Positions 36,119 through 45,266 of a DNA stretch of 64,000 nucleotides are shown here, one piece after another (positions within the stretch are counted from its first letter, which is position 1; every line of letters begins with the position of its first letter). Both the position numbers and the translations under genes were made by a program. A model generated the notes under the pieces. The model worked only from the letters and a program-made list of their open reading frames with translations, did no database searches and had not been told where the DNA came from. The stretch comes from Yoonia tamlensis (GTDB lineage Bacteria; Pseudomonadota; Alphaproteobacteria; Rhodobacterales; Rhodobacteraceae). Where the stretch lies: NCBI RefSeq assembly GCF_900115105.1, contig NZ_FOYP01000003.1, forward strand, positions 169,972-233,971, given 5' to 3'.

Positions 36119-37375
36119 CTAGAACCTCCCCTTGGCGTGCGGTGATGCCCATGTCAGCCAGATTGCTGCGGTCCAGCTAAAGTTGTCGCCGCCTTCGGGG
36201 GTGCCGATATAGGGGTCGAAGTATTCAAAGAACCCATGTTCCGCGATCAGGCTTTGGGTGGCTTTGCGCAGCTCTTCGGCCTTGGTGATATGATGCATTT
36301 CAGCCAGCCCGATGGCGATCAAGGCGTTCACATTCGACCATGTCGGCCCGCGCCAATAGCGTTTGGGGTTAAACGTATCCGCCGCCGGATCATTCGACGG
36401 CACCCCAAATGGCACCATGCCCATAATCCGTTCATAATGCGCCAGCATTTGCGGGTGATCGACACCAGCGTACCAGCACAAAAACGAACCAGAGCTAAGC
36501 GAATTCGCGAATTCGCCTGTGCGCAGATCGATACTGTCGTAATGGCCGCGTTCTGCGTTCCAATGGCGGTCGACCCCGCCTTTCAGCGTTGTAATCCAGC
36601 CTTGGATTTCATCGGTTTCATGGTCCAGTTCCAAGGCAAGATGCAACAGGTCGCGGCATGCGCGCAAGAACAGGAATGTCATGCCCACATCAGCCATGCG
36701 CAGCGGTGAATTTTTGGCGATTTCAACCTCGTCCCAACCGCAATCGCGCGAAAAGTAAAGCATCGCAAGATAGCGGTCATAGTCTTCTTTTTTGGGGCGC
36801 ATTTCTGGGTCGACATGGGCGGTATCGCGGCGCGTATATTCGCCCACATTGGACCCGTCGACATTGGCCATCGCGCCATCCCAGTCAATCGCGTTGTCGC
36901 GCCCAGATTCCCACGGGTGGGTGATCGCGACCATACCGTCATGCAGGCGGTATTTCACGAACCAGCGGTGCCATGACACCAGCCGCCCGTAGAGTAGCTC
37001 CATATGGACGCGGCCATAATGCTTGTCCTGCTCGTAAACGCTGCGCGCCATTGTGGCGGCAATCGGGGGCTGGGTGATCCCCGATGTATGCGGCACACGC
37101 GGCACATTCCACACGTCAGGCCCCGGAAAATACCCGATAGCCTGTTTGTGGAACACAATATGCGGCACCATGCCGTTATCCCACTGGCCGGTGAAAAGCG
37201 TCTCTATTTCAGCCCAAGCGCGGCGCACGTCATAAGTGGCGATCCCCCAAGCGCAAAACGCGCTGTCCCAGTTCCACTGGTATGGGTACAGCCCCTTGGT
37301 CGGCACGGTATAAAGCCCGCGATCATTAACCTGCAAAATTTTGCGCGCGCGTTTGTCCAGTTTATCATAGTTCAT
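36119..37375 (-). CDS. GH63/MGH1-like glycoside hydrolase (glucosylglycerate/mannosylglycerate hydrolase-like)
   Basis: A 418-aa cytoplasmic (alpha/alpha)6-barrel hydrolase. It shows [25 protein letters not shown] (candidate acid Asp), [15 protein letters not shown] and [23 protein letters not shown] (candidate base Glu). These match mannosylglycerate/glucosylglycerate hydrolases of GH63 and related trehalase-like enzymes. It lies inside an ABC sugar operon where alpha-glucoside systems usually have a GH13 enzyme. So the imported compound may be a glucosyl- or mannosyl-glycerate-type solute; this is inference. Confidence 0.75.
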   Translation of the reverse strand: MNYDKLDKRARKILQVNDRGLYTVPTKGLYPYQWNWDSAFCAWGIATYDVRRAWAEIETLFTGQWDNGMVPHIVFHKQAIGYFPGPDVWNVPRVPHTSGITQPPIAATMARSVYEQDKHYGRVHMELLYGRLVSWHRWFVKYRLHDGMVAITHPWESGRDNAIDWDGAMANVDGSNVGEYTRRDTAHVDPEMRPKKEDYDRYLAMLYFSRDCGWDEVEIAKNSPLRMADVGMTFLFLRACRDLLHLALELDHETDEIQGWITTLKGGVDRHWNAERGHYDSIDLRTGEFANSLSSGSFLCWYAGVDHPQMLAHYERIMGMVPFGVPSNDPAADTFNPKRYWRGPTWSNVNALIAIGLAEMHHITKAEELRKATQSLIAEHGFFEYFDPYIGTPEGGDNFSWTAAIWLTWASPHAKGRF

Positions 37376-37379
37376 CGTC

Positions 37380-38588
37380 TTATCCTTTGACCGACCCAGC
37401 GGTCAGACCTTTTGTCATGAACCGCTCCAAACCCAAGAACAGCGCCATGATCGGCACAGTCGCGATCACGGAACCGGCCATCAGGTGTTGGCGCGGAATT
37501 TCGGAAGAATTGAGGCTGGCGATCCCACGTGTGAGCGTGAATTTCGACGGGTCGTCCAGCAGCATGAACGCAAGCAGGAATTCATTCCACGCGATCATGA
37601 AAACATAAAGCGAAACAGAGGCCATCGCAGGCAATGACAGCGGCAAGGTGATCTTCCAGATCACCCGCAAACGGCTGAGCCCGTCCATTAGCCCCGCTTC
37701 TTCGATCTCGGCGGGAAGCCCACGAAAATAGCCTTGCAGCATATAAAGCGCGACAGGGATCGTCGTGACCGGATAGATCATTACAATACCGCCCAAGGAA
37801 TTGCGCAGGCCTGCCATCGAAAACGCGATGTAGATCGGCAGCGCCAGCACGATCATCGGCACCATATAGATCAGCAGGATCGACCGCGAAAACGCCGCCC
37901 GCCCGCGAAACCGCAACCGCGCCACTGCATAGGCACCCGGCACCGCGAACAGCAGCGTGATCAACACGGTCAGCACCGAAATCACGAATGAATTGAACAG
38001 GTAGATGCCGAAATCAAACTGGCGGAACAATTCATCGTATGACCGGAACAGATCCCACCCCTTAGACAGATCAACCGAGAAATCGAGCGGGTTCTGGATC
38101 AGCTCCGCTTGGTTCTTCAGGCTTGTCAGAACCATCACATAGAACGGGATCAACACGATGGCCGTGAAAAAGATATAGCCGAAACCGGTCAGGAATTTGA
38201 TCAGCGACGCCTCGGACACATGGCGGTTGATCGGCCCGAATGCGACGCCGTCCAGAATGATCTTTAGGCCCAGCGCCGCAAACCCTGCGGTCGCGCCTGC
38301 GCCAAGGATCGATGAAAATCCTGAAACGCCTTGCCCGATCACAATTGGCCCAAAGCCGAACAATGCGGCGGCGGTTACGACGATCGCGGCAATGATTGGT
38401 TTCCATACGGGGCCCGGCAAGCAAGCCAACCCAAGCCCTGCGCCCCAAATCAAAGCACCAAGCCCCGATGGCCGAAACGCGGACCCAGTTGCGAAACTCA
38501 TGGTGATGGCGACGGTCAGGGCGATCACAAAGGTCCATAAGAAACCCAAAAGCGGCGCGGTCACATATCCAAAACGCAGATATTTCAT
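37380..38588 (-). CDS. sugar ABC transporter permease (MalG/AglG type) with extra N-terminal helices
   Basis: A 402-aa inner-membrane protein. The C-terminal 275 residues are an ordinary MalG-type permease with the EAA coupling loop EIEEAGLMDGLSRLRVIWKI. The first 125 residues add about four hydrophobic segments (TFVIALTVAITMSF, GLGLACLPGP and following Gly/Ala-rich helices), not usual in this family. Overlaps the AglF-type gene by 4 bp. Confidence 0.88.
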   Translation of the reverse strand: MKYLRFGYVTAPLLGFLWTFVIALTVAITMSFATGSAFRPSGLGALIWGAGLGLACLPGPVWKPIIAAIVVTAAALFGFGPIVIGQGVSGFSSILGAGATAGFAALGLKIILDGVAFGPINRHVSEASLIKFLTGFGYIFFTAIVLIPFYVMVLTSLKNQAELIQNPLDFSVDLSKGWDLFRSYDELFRQFDFGIYLFNSFVISVLTVLITLLFAVPGAYAVARLRFRGRAAFSRSILLIYMVPMIVLALPIYIAFSMAGLRNSLGGIVMIYPVTTIPVALYMLQGYFRGLPAEIEEAGLMDGLSRLRVIWKITLPLSLPAMASVSLYVFMIAWNEFLLAFMLLDDPSKFTLTRGIASLNSSEIPRQHLMAGSVIATVPIMALFLGLERFMTKGLTAGSVKG

Positions 38589-39829
38589 AGCCCTTCCTCC
38601 TGCGAGATAAACCGGAAGAAAAAGAATGAAAACGCCAGCAAGCAGCCAAAAATCACCACAGCCACCGCGGCACCTGCGCCGATATTCGACACTGCAAAGG
38701 CTTGTTCATAAACATTCACCGTCAGCGTCCGCGTGCCCGCGTTGCCCCCCGTCAGCAGGAAAATATCGTCGAATTTGTTAAACGTCCAAATGAAGCGAAG
38801 CAGGAACAGGACCGAAAGGATGCCTAGCAGCTGCGGCACGCTGAGATACCAAAATTGCTGGAACGGTGATGCGCCATCCATATCGGCGGCTTCATACATG
38901 TCCGTATCAATCGACTGCATTCGCGCAAGGATGAACAGGAACGACAGCGGGAAATAGCGCCAGATTTCAAACAGCGTGACCATGATCAGTGCCAGCGGGC
39001 GCTGGCCAAAGAAATTGATCGCCTCTTGCGTGACACCCATTTGGATTAGCAGCGCATTGGCAGAACCCGAAAACGGGTCAAACAGCAAAATCCACGCAAA
39101 GGCTACCGCGATCACGGGTGACACATAGGGAAACAGGTAAAGCCCGCGCAAAATCCCCTGCCCCCTGAACGATTTGTTGAGCAAAAGCGCGGCAAACAAC
39201 CCGAACAGCAACGCGCCGATGGTACCAAAGACCGTGTAGAATAGCGTTACCCAAAGCACCGACCAGAATTCATCGCCATCGAACACCCGTTTAAAGTTAT
39301 CAAGCGTAAAGGTCCCGTTGGTCAGCATGCTTGACGCGCGGCCCGTGGTGGCAGCAGGGCTGTCTTGGGGGCGCAGGCCATTATCTAGATAGGCCTGTTC
39401 AAGGGTGACAGGGATCATCAGGTTTTCGCGAAAACCGCCTTCCCAATCGCCCAAATCGCAGGAAAGATTGCGGTCGGACAGCGTGCAGCGCGGGTCCAAT
39501 TCTGACACGGCCAGCCCTGCCGGAATAGTATCCGTTATCGTCACCCCGCGAATGGGCTGGTCTTGCGAGGAATTGCGCAGCCGGTAACGGATGGATGCGG
39601 CATCGCCGACGGCCTCGGTGTCGCCGCGGATGTCTTCGCGGATGACGACCTCGGGGGCACGCAGGTCCGACAGCGATACAGGTTTTACGCTAATCCAGAA
39701 AATCGCTAGCAGCGGCAAGATCACAACAAGCGCAACGGCGGTGATCGTCGGGGCAAGCAGACCCCAAGCCAAACGCGCCTCTAACCGCGCGAGCGGTCCG
39801 GTGCCTTTGGGGGGGGATAGGTCTGACAT
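38585..39829 (-). CDS. sugar ABC transporter permease (MalF/AglF type) with periplasmic Ig-like insert
   Basis: A 414-aa permease starting at the ATG 8 bp after GGAG. After the first membrane helix (about 15-50) comes an insert of about 130 residues resembling a DUF11/CARDB-type beta-sandwich: SIRYRLRNSSQDQPIRGV, then TDTIPAGLAV and a two-Cys segment (CTLSDRNLSC). The remaining helices and the coupling loop (YEAADMDGASPFQQFW) are typical. The insert would face the periplasm like the P2 loop of MalF and may contact the binding protein. Confidence 0.9.
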   Translation of the reverse strand: MSDLSPPKGTGPLARLEARLAWGLLAPTITAVALVVILPLLAIFWISVKPVSLSDLRAPEVVIREDIRGDTEAVGDAASIRYRLRNSSQDQPIRGVTITDTIPAGLAVSELDPRCTLSDRNLSCDLGDWEGGFRENLMIPVTLEQAYLDNGLRPQDSPAATTGRASSMLTNGTFTLDNFKRVFDGDEFWSVLWVTLFYTVFGTIGALLFGLFAALLLNKSFRGQGILRGLYLFPYVSPVIAVAFAWILLFDPFSGSANALLIQMGVTQEAINFFGQRPLALIMVTLFEIWRYFPLSFLFILARMQSIDTDMYEAADMDGASPFQQFWYLSVPQLLGILSVLFLLRFIWTFNKFDDIFLLTGGNAGTRTLTVNVYEQAFAVSNIGAGAAVAVVIFGCLLAFSFFFFRFISQEEGL

Positions 39830-39884
39830 GGGGGCTGCTCCGAAAAGGGGCTGCAAGGCGAACGGGCCGCCCTGCAGGATTGGT

Positions 39885-41237
39885 TTACTCGACGCCGGCG
39901 ATGGCTTCGTTCAGGGCGGCAACAGTTGCCGCTGCGTCACGTTCGCCATCGATAAATTCGCGCACAAGACGGTTGATCACTTGGCTGTTGATAATCTTGG
40001 ACGCGGTTGCCAGCTGGCCGTCAGCCACGCCCCAACGCTGGGCCACATCCAGACCACCCACGATTTCGGCAATCATGTCAGCCTCGTACAGATCACCAAG
40101 CGGCGCTTTGCGGTCCACACCCACATCCAATGTCGCCCAAAGATCGGCAAACTGGGTCGGGTTTTCAGCGGTGCCGCGACGCACGGGGAACTTGCCTTCG
40201 GGCGCAATGGCAAGCGTCTGGCCATAGCCGTCGTTCATCGAATATTCGACAAATTCCATAGCCGCATCCGTGGCCGCATCAGAGGTGATGCCAAAGTAAC
40301 GGATGTCACCCCATGCCGCGCCATCAGGATTAGACGGGCCCGAGAAGTTGGTCACAATCCCTGTCGCTGCCGCCAGCGCAGAGCTGGTCGGATCGTCGTT
40401 GATGGTGGGCGGGGCGCTGTCGCGCAGGCCGGCCAATTCGTCAAGAATGAACGGTGACCAGATGATCATCGCCGCATTGCCCGAGAAATAAAGCGACCGC
40501 GACTGATCCCAATACAGATCACCGGGCGGGGATGCTTCGGCGATGGCTTTGTAGAATTCCAGCACTTCGATTGTGGCGGCTTCGTCAAGGTCCTGGATCC
40601 CATCTGGCCCGACGGGTGACACGCCATTGGCCAAGAAAACATGCTCGAGCACTTGGCTCATGAAGTTTTCGTCAATCTTGGTCGCTGCCACAAACCCGTA
40701 CATTTCCGGCGGGTTGTGCAGGGCTTCAACAGCGGCCAGCACATTGGCGTAGGATGTCGGCGCCTCAAGGCCAGCTTCGTCGAATTTATCCGCACGGTAG
40801 ACGATCATCTGCGTCCAGCCGTCAACAGGCACAGAGGCATAACCGTCATTGCTGGCAGCCATGGCAAGTGCGCCGGGGGCAAATGTATCAGCCCCGAGGT
40901 TTTCGATCACATCGGTCGCGGCGTCAGTGTCCAGAATACCCGCTTCCGCCCAAGGCAGCGCATACTGCAGCGGGTGATAGATCACATCAGGCAAATCGCC
41001 TGCTGCGAAAGCCGCTGTCGCGCGTGTGCCCAGATCGCTTTCGGTAACAGGGATCACTTCGACGGTGTGACCTGATGCGGCGGCAAAATCTGCAGCCATC
41101 TGTTCTTGGCGCTCCAGCCGCTCTGGCTGTTCTTCGGTTGTCCAGAACCGCAGCGTGTCGGCGCTGGCGGCAACTGTGGACAGGGCCAGCGCGGTGGCCG
41201 CGCCTGTCAGCAATGTGGATTTATGGTTCATTTTCAT
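39885..41237 (-). CDS. extracellular sugar-binding protein (AglE-like)
   Basis: A 450-aa periplasmic solute-binding protein of family 1. It has a Sec signal peptide (1-26, LALSTVAASA) and a mature start TLRFWTTEEQPERLE. It belongs with the two permeases and ATPase downstream. Its ATG, behind GGGAGGAAACT, lies inside the end of the lacI-type gene (17-bp overlap), so regulator and transporter are co-transcribed. Confidence 0.9.
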   Translation of the reverse strand: MKMNHKSTLLTGAATALALSTVAASADTLRFWTTEEQPERLERQEQMAADFAAASGHTVEVIPVTESDLGTRATAAFAAGDLPDVIYHPLQYALPWAEAGILDTDAATDVIENLGADTFAPGALAMAASNDGYASVPVDGWTQMIVYRADKFDEAGLEAPTSYANVLAAVEALHNPPEMYGFVAATKIDENFMSQVLEHVFLANGVSPVGPDGIQDLDEAATIEVLEFYKAIAEASPPGDLYWDQSRSLYFSGNAAMIIWSPFILDELAGLRDSAPPTINDDPTSSALAAATGIVTNFSGPSNPDGAAWGDIRYFGITSDAATDAAMEFVEYSMNDGYGQTLAIAPEGKFPVRRGTAENPTQFADLWATLDVGVDRKAPLGDLYEADMIAEIVGGLDVAQRWGVADGQLATASKIINSQVINRLVREFIDGERDAAATVAALNEAIAGVE

Positions 41238-42318
41238 AGTTTCCTCCCTTGGAATTATTGTCGGTAGTGGGGGCTGGCCCCGTGGACCCGCGACGCAAAA
41301 ACTGTGCGGCGGCGGTTTCTTGCAACCCGTTTGGATTTTCGCCGCGAATTTGGCGGATCAGCAGATCAGCCAACCGCTGGCCCGCCTGTTTGAAATCAAC
41401 CGCAAATGTCGCAAGCGGCGGGGTAACATAAGCGCCCTCTGGCACGCCGTCATAGCCGATGACCGACAGGTCTCGCCCGATTTCGAGCCCGCGCGCGGCG
41501 GCAATTTCATAAACGCCCAGCGCGGCCATATCGACCGCACAAACGATCGCAGTGGGCGGGTTTGGCACCGCAAGGATGGCTTCAGCGGCAGCGCGCCCTT
41601 GCCCCAAAGTAACCGCACCTTGCGCCATAAGCGCCGGATCAACGGCAAGCCCCGCTGCCTGCATACCGCGCGCAAAGCCATTCGCGCGCGTCGGTGCATA
41701 GCTATACTGCATGCCGCCATTGATGAACCCGATCCGGCGGTGCCCAAGCGCTGCGAGATGCTGCACCGCGTCTTGCATTGCGGCCCCGCCCTTGACGTCA
41801 AATGACGCCAGTTCGGGCGTAGCGGCCACCCGCCCGAAAAGCACAAAAGGCACATCCGCTGCCTGCAACAAGGCGATCCGCGGATCATCGATCATTGTGC
41901 GCGGCAAGATAAACCCGTCCGCCTTGTGATCGCGGATCATGCTTTTGAACGTGTCCAGCGTGGCTTGTTCGCTGTTTGACGTTGCAATGGTCAATGTAAA
42001 CCCTTCGGCGCTGGCCCCTTCGGAAAGTCCGGCAAGAAAGGTCGACAGGAACGGGCGTTGTGCATCATGGTCGGCCATCTGGACGACCAACCCCAGCGAT
42101 TTGACCAATCCGGTGCGGATCGCCTGCGCATGGCTAAGCGGGCGATAGCCCATTTTGTCGGCCATCGCCTGCACCCGCAGGCGGGTGGCTTCGGAAATGT
42201 CGGGATAGTGGTTGAGCGCGCGCGAGACGGTTGATTTCGTCAGCCCTAAAGCATCCGAGACGTCAGAAATTTTGACGCGTGCCGCTTTGCGCGGGATATC
42301 CTTTCCAACCGAATTCAT
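41221..42318 (-). CDS. LacI-family transcriptional repressor
   Basis: A 365-aa regulator. The N-terminal LacI helix-turn-helix reads VKISDVSDALGLTKSTVSRALNHYP and the hinge AMADKMGYRPL. The rest is a periplasmic-binding-protein-like sensor domain. It heads the sugar operon. I take the ATG at MNSVGKDIP, with GGAGGA 12 bp upstream; the frame extends 26 codons further, across the palindrome. A perfect 16-bp palindrome just upstream is the obvious operator. Confidence 0.92.
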   Translation of the reverse strand: MNSVGKDIPRKAARVKISDVSDALGLTKSTVSRALNHYPDISEATRLRVQAMADKMGYRPLSHAQAIRTGLVKSLGLVVQMADHDAQRPFLSTFLAGLSEGASAEGFTLTIATSNSEQATLDTFKSMIRDHKADGFILPRTMIDDPRIALLQAADVPFVLFGRVAATPELASFDVKGGAAMQDAVQHLAALGHRRIGFINGGMQYSYAPTRANGFARGMQAAGLAVDPALMAQGAVTLGQGRAAAEAILAVPNPPTAIVCAVDMAALGVYEIAAARGLEIGRDLSVIGYDGVPEGAYVTPPLATFAVDFKQAGQRLADLLIRQIRGENPNGLQETAAAQFLRRGSTGPAPTTDNNSKGGNYENEP

Positions 42319-42354
42319 AATCGCCCGATGTCCTCCACGAATCATAGTTCGTTT

Positions 42355-42370
42355 CCGAAACCGGTTTCGG
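42355..42370. promoter_or_regulatory. LacI-type operator palindrome
   Basis: The 16-bp perfect palindrome CCGAAACCGGTTTCGG with a central CG sits 37 bp before the regulator start. Symmetry, length and central CG are classic for LacI-family sites. It should mediate autoregulation and sugar-dependent control of the whole operon. Confidence 0.85.
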
Positions 42371-42496
42371 CAAGGGGAATATCGACTTACGGACAACTTT
42401 CAACGCCGCAACGCAGCAATTTTGGCGGTGAGGTCGGGGCGCGTTGTGCACCGTTTCGTTACTGCTTGACCGCCGGTACAGTCGCCCGTGGTCGGC

Positions 42497-43453
42497 CTAG
42501 TCTTTTACGGGTGGTCTTTTACGCAACTCAGACCGGACTCTGACAAGCTCTCGGCGATCAGCATCTGGAACGCGCTTAACGTAATCAGGCCCCCAAATGA
42601 TGTTGGACAACCAAGTCCAAGCACCGGCAACACGGCCGCCCTTATGGCGCGCCAACAGACGCAATATGCGATGCTTATAAATCGCGTCAAAAAAGCCCGC
42701 TACGGCATCTCCGCGCAGTACCGCAATTTCGGACAACCGATCAGAAGCAGCGAATTTTCCCGTGCGTTCGAACCCCAACGCAAGTAAATTCTTGATAATT
42801 GCCTTTTCGCCTTTTGCCGTAGATGCATAGACAGCGACGCCTTTTATCGTGGCCCACTTAGACAATTCATAAATCGTCGCGATATTATCAAGTTCAACTT
42901 TGGCTTCGCGAATAGGAAGGGAATTACTGCTCCCGCCGTCAATCGACTTTGGAATTGTAACTACGCCGATATGATAGAGATAAAGGTTTGCAGGGTCCGC
43001 ATCGGCCCAACTGATACAAGCTTCCGATAGCATTTCCGCATGAGACAAGTCTCCAAGCAAGAACTGGTCGAAACTTTCCTTTGAGACCGGAATAATTCCC
43101 CAATAACCGAATGGCTGCTCTAACTCGGATACAATGCGAAATGCGTATGGGTTCTTTTCAAATGCATCCCAGTATGAATCATCGCTACTGATGACATCCC
43201 CCTTAAGAACTTCCTCGAAGTATTGCCGCCTGAGCCTGAGAACCTCGTCGATTTCCCAGCGCTCATTACAATATCGCGCTGACAAAGCTTGCGGCCAGCC
43301 CGTGTCAAAATCCTCGGGAGAAATCTTCACGATCAACCAGTCGCGCAGTTCGGAGATCATCGCACCAAGGCTACGAAAGTTCCCGTAGATCACAACGATC
43401 GCCCCAATAGTCACCCCTAGTGCGATCCAATACTTGTAAAACAACTCAACCAT
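42497..43453 (-). CDS. orphan membrane-anchored protein with GNAT-like domain
   Basis: A 318-aa protein with one N-terminal membrane helix (about 8-28, YWIALGVTIGAIVVIYGNF). The cytoplasmic part has an acetyltransferase-like pattern: FGYWGIIPVSKESF strand-turn, a strand YLYHIGVVTIP, then KWATIKGVAVYASTAKGEKAIIKNLLALGFERTG, which resembles the acetyl-CoA-binding helix and last strands of GNAT proteins. The C-terminus is basic. Family not recognised. Codon use is less GC-biased than the neighbours, suggesting transfer. It stands alone between two operons. Confidence 0.6.
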   Translation of the reverse strand: MVELFYKYWIALGVTIGAIVVIYGNFRSLGAMISELRDWLIVKISPEDFDTGWPQALSARYCNERWEIDEVLRLRRQYFEEVLKGDVISSDDSYWDAFEKNPYAFRIVSELEQPFGYWGIIPVSKESFDQFLLGDLSHAEMLSEACISWADADPANLYLYHIGVVTIPKSIDGGSSNSLPIREAKVELDNIATIYELSKWATIKGVAVYASTAKGEKAIIKNLLALGFERTGKFAASDRLSEIAVLRGDAVAGFFDAIYKHRILRLLARHKGGRVAGAWTWLSNIIWGPDYVKRVPDADRRELVRVRSELRKRPPVKD

Positions 43454-43508
43454 GTGCTTTTACTCACTCCACTTTACCACCTGCAGCTTGAACAATCAGG
43501 GGCTGAAT

Positions 43509-44381
43509 TCAAGTGAATTTGCGGAATAATTTGGTCTGGTCGAACATATCTTCGAGCTGCTCCATACGGTTTTTGGTATGCGCCCAATCCGCGTTCTGCA
43601 CCGCAGCGATCATCGATTCAACCAGCAGCATCAATGTCGCAACGCTATCCCACGCCGATGGCACAACGATTCTGCCGCTAAAGCTGATATCGGCAAGCTG
43701 GTGCACGGGCGACCGCCATTGATCGGTGAAAAGGATAATTTTAGCGCCGCGCGCATGGGCCATTTCGGCCAGTTTCAGCGTGTTGTTTTCATAACGCCGC
43801 ACGTCGAATATCACAAAGACGTCGCCCGCTTTTACATCCAACAGATAGTGCGGCCATGTGTTCGAGGTCGACTGGATATGTGTTACATCGGGGCGGATCA
43901 CCTGCGTGTGCAAAAACAGGTATTCAGCCAATGTATGTGAAACGCGCCCGCCAACAATGAACAATGCCTTGGATTGATCGGCGACCATCGCACAGGCCTC
44001 GTCAAACTTGTCGGGGTCAATCTGCGCCAGCGTGTGCCGGATATTGTCGATCACCGCGTCGGTGAATTGGTTCAGCACATGGCCTGACGGCGCACCTTCG
44101 GCCCATGTGTCGTGTTTGGCGATGGGGTTTTGCACTTTGGCCTTTAGCTCTTCGCGCAGTTCGGCCTGAAATTCAGGATAGCCGTTAAACCCCAGCTTTT
44201 GCACCATACGCGCGACCGTTGGCACGGAAACCTGAGCCCCTTTGGCCAGTGCCGCCAACGGCCCCAATCCCGAGGCCGGATAGTTTTCCAGAATCGAATG
44301 CGCAAGCTGCCGTTCGGCGCGCGTCAGTTCATCCAGTTTCGTGTTGATCCGATCTGCGATCGTAAGAACTTGGTCAGCCAT
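43509..44381 (-). CDS. MurR/RpiR-family transcriptional regulator
   Basis: A 290-aa regulator with an N-terminal RpiR helix-turn-helix (VSVPTVARMVQKLGFNGYPEF) and a C-terminal SIS domain (ALFIVGGRVSHTLAEYLFLH, then GDVFVIFDVRRYENNT). SIS domains bind phosphosugars, but in this family they also sense other metabolites. It is divergent from the amidohydrolase/TRAP cluster and probably controls it. Confidence 0.9.
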   Translation of the reverse strand: MADQVLTIADRINTKLDELTRAERQLAHSILENYPASGLGPLAALAKGAQVSVPTVARMVQKLGFNGYPEFQAELREELKAKVQNPIAKHDTWAEGAPSGHVLNQFTDAVIDNIRHTLAQIDPDKFDEACAMVADQSKALFIVGGRVSHTLAEYLFLHTQVIRPDVTHIQSTSNTWPHYLLDVKAGDVFVIFDVRRYENNTLKLAEMAHARGAKIILFTDQWRSPVHQLADISFSGRIVVPSAWDSVATLMLLVESMIAAVQNADWAHTKNRMEQLEDMFDQTKLFRKFT

Positions 44382-44422
44382 CCGCCCCCCGTTTGATCAA
44401 TTAATTACCAAAGCATATCGCG

Positions 44423-44440
44423 CTGATACAAATATATCAG
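44423..44440. promoter_or_regulatory. candidate RpiR operator
   Basis: The inverted repeat CTGATA-N6-TATCAG lies in the AT-rich divergent region between the rpiR-type gene and the amidohydrolase gene, 56 bp before the latter. Position and symmetry suggest the binding site of the adjacent regulator. Confidence 0.5.
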
Positions 44441-44495
44441 AATTGTGTTGACAGAACGCCTGCGGTGCAAGCAGTTTATCTACAACGGAGCAACT

Positions 44496-45266
44496 ATGAC
44501 ACAAATCACCCCTGCGGACCCAGTGCAAATTGACAACCCGACCGGGCGTTCGGCTGCCGTATTGGTCTGTGAACACGCGTCTTGCAATATTCCGGCCGCT
44601 CTTGCGGGGCTGGGCCTGTCGCAAGACGCCCGCCAAAGCCACGCGGCGTGGGATCCGGGCGCATTGGCTGTCGCGCAGCGTATGTCGCAGCGGCTAGACG
44701 CGGTATTGGTATCCAGCACCGTGTCGCGTCTGGTTTACGACTGCAACCGCCCGCCCAGCGCGCCCGACGCGATGCCCGCCAAAAGCGAAGTCTTCGACGT
44801 GCCCGGCAATGTGGGCCTGACCCAAGCAGCCCGCGATGCGCGCACAAATGCCTATTACCTGCCGTTCCAAACTGCGCTGGCCGCGCAGATCGCCAAAATG
44901 CATGCGCCCATTATCGTGACGATCCATAGCTTTACGCCCGTCTATCACGGGCAAGCCCGCGCTGTTGAAATCGGCGTGTTGCATGATGATGACACGCGGC
45001 TTGCCGATGCGATGCTGGAGACTGCGGCGGCGCATACATCTGCGCTGGTTTTGCGCAACGACCCCTACGGGCCGGAAAATGGCGTGACCCATACGTTGCG
45101 CGAACACGCGCTTCCTGGCGGGCATCTGAACGTGATGCTTGAGGTGCGCAATGATCTGATCGCAACGCCCGCGACCCAAACCGCAATGGGCGATATGATC
45201 GCCGCATGGGTTGCCGATTCCGTTTCTCAAATCACCGATCAGGGGGCCGTGCAATGCGTCGCGTAA
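44496..45266 (+). CDS. N-formylglutamate amidohydrolase family protein
   Basis: A 256-aa zinc amidohydrolase of the HutG-like FGase family. It shows LVCEHASCNIP near the start (metal His/Glu), SRLVYDCNRPPSAPDA, THSFTPVY and the C-terminal LPGGHLNVMLEVRNDLI. The start is the ATG behind ACGGAG. No histidine-utilisation genes are nearby, so the true amide here may be different, for example a gamma-glutamyl amide. Overlaps the TRAP small subunit by 13 bp. Confidence 0.85.
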   Translation: MTQITPADPVQIDNPTGRSAAVLVCEHASCNIPAALAGLGLSQDARQSHAAWDPGALAVAQRMSQRLDAVLVSSTVSRLVYDCNRPPSAPDAMPAKSEVFDVPGNVGLTQAARDARTNAYYLPFQTALAAQIAKMHAPIIVTIHSFTPVYHGQARAVEIGVLHDDDTRLADAMLETAAAHTSALVLRNDPYGPENGVTHTLREHALPGGHLNVMLEVRNDLIATPATQTAMGDMIAAWVADSVSQITDQGAVQCVA

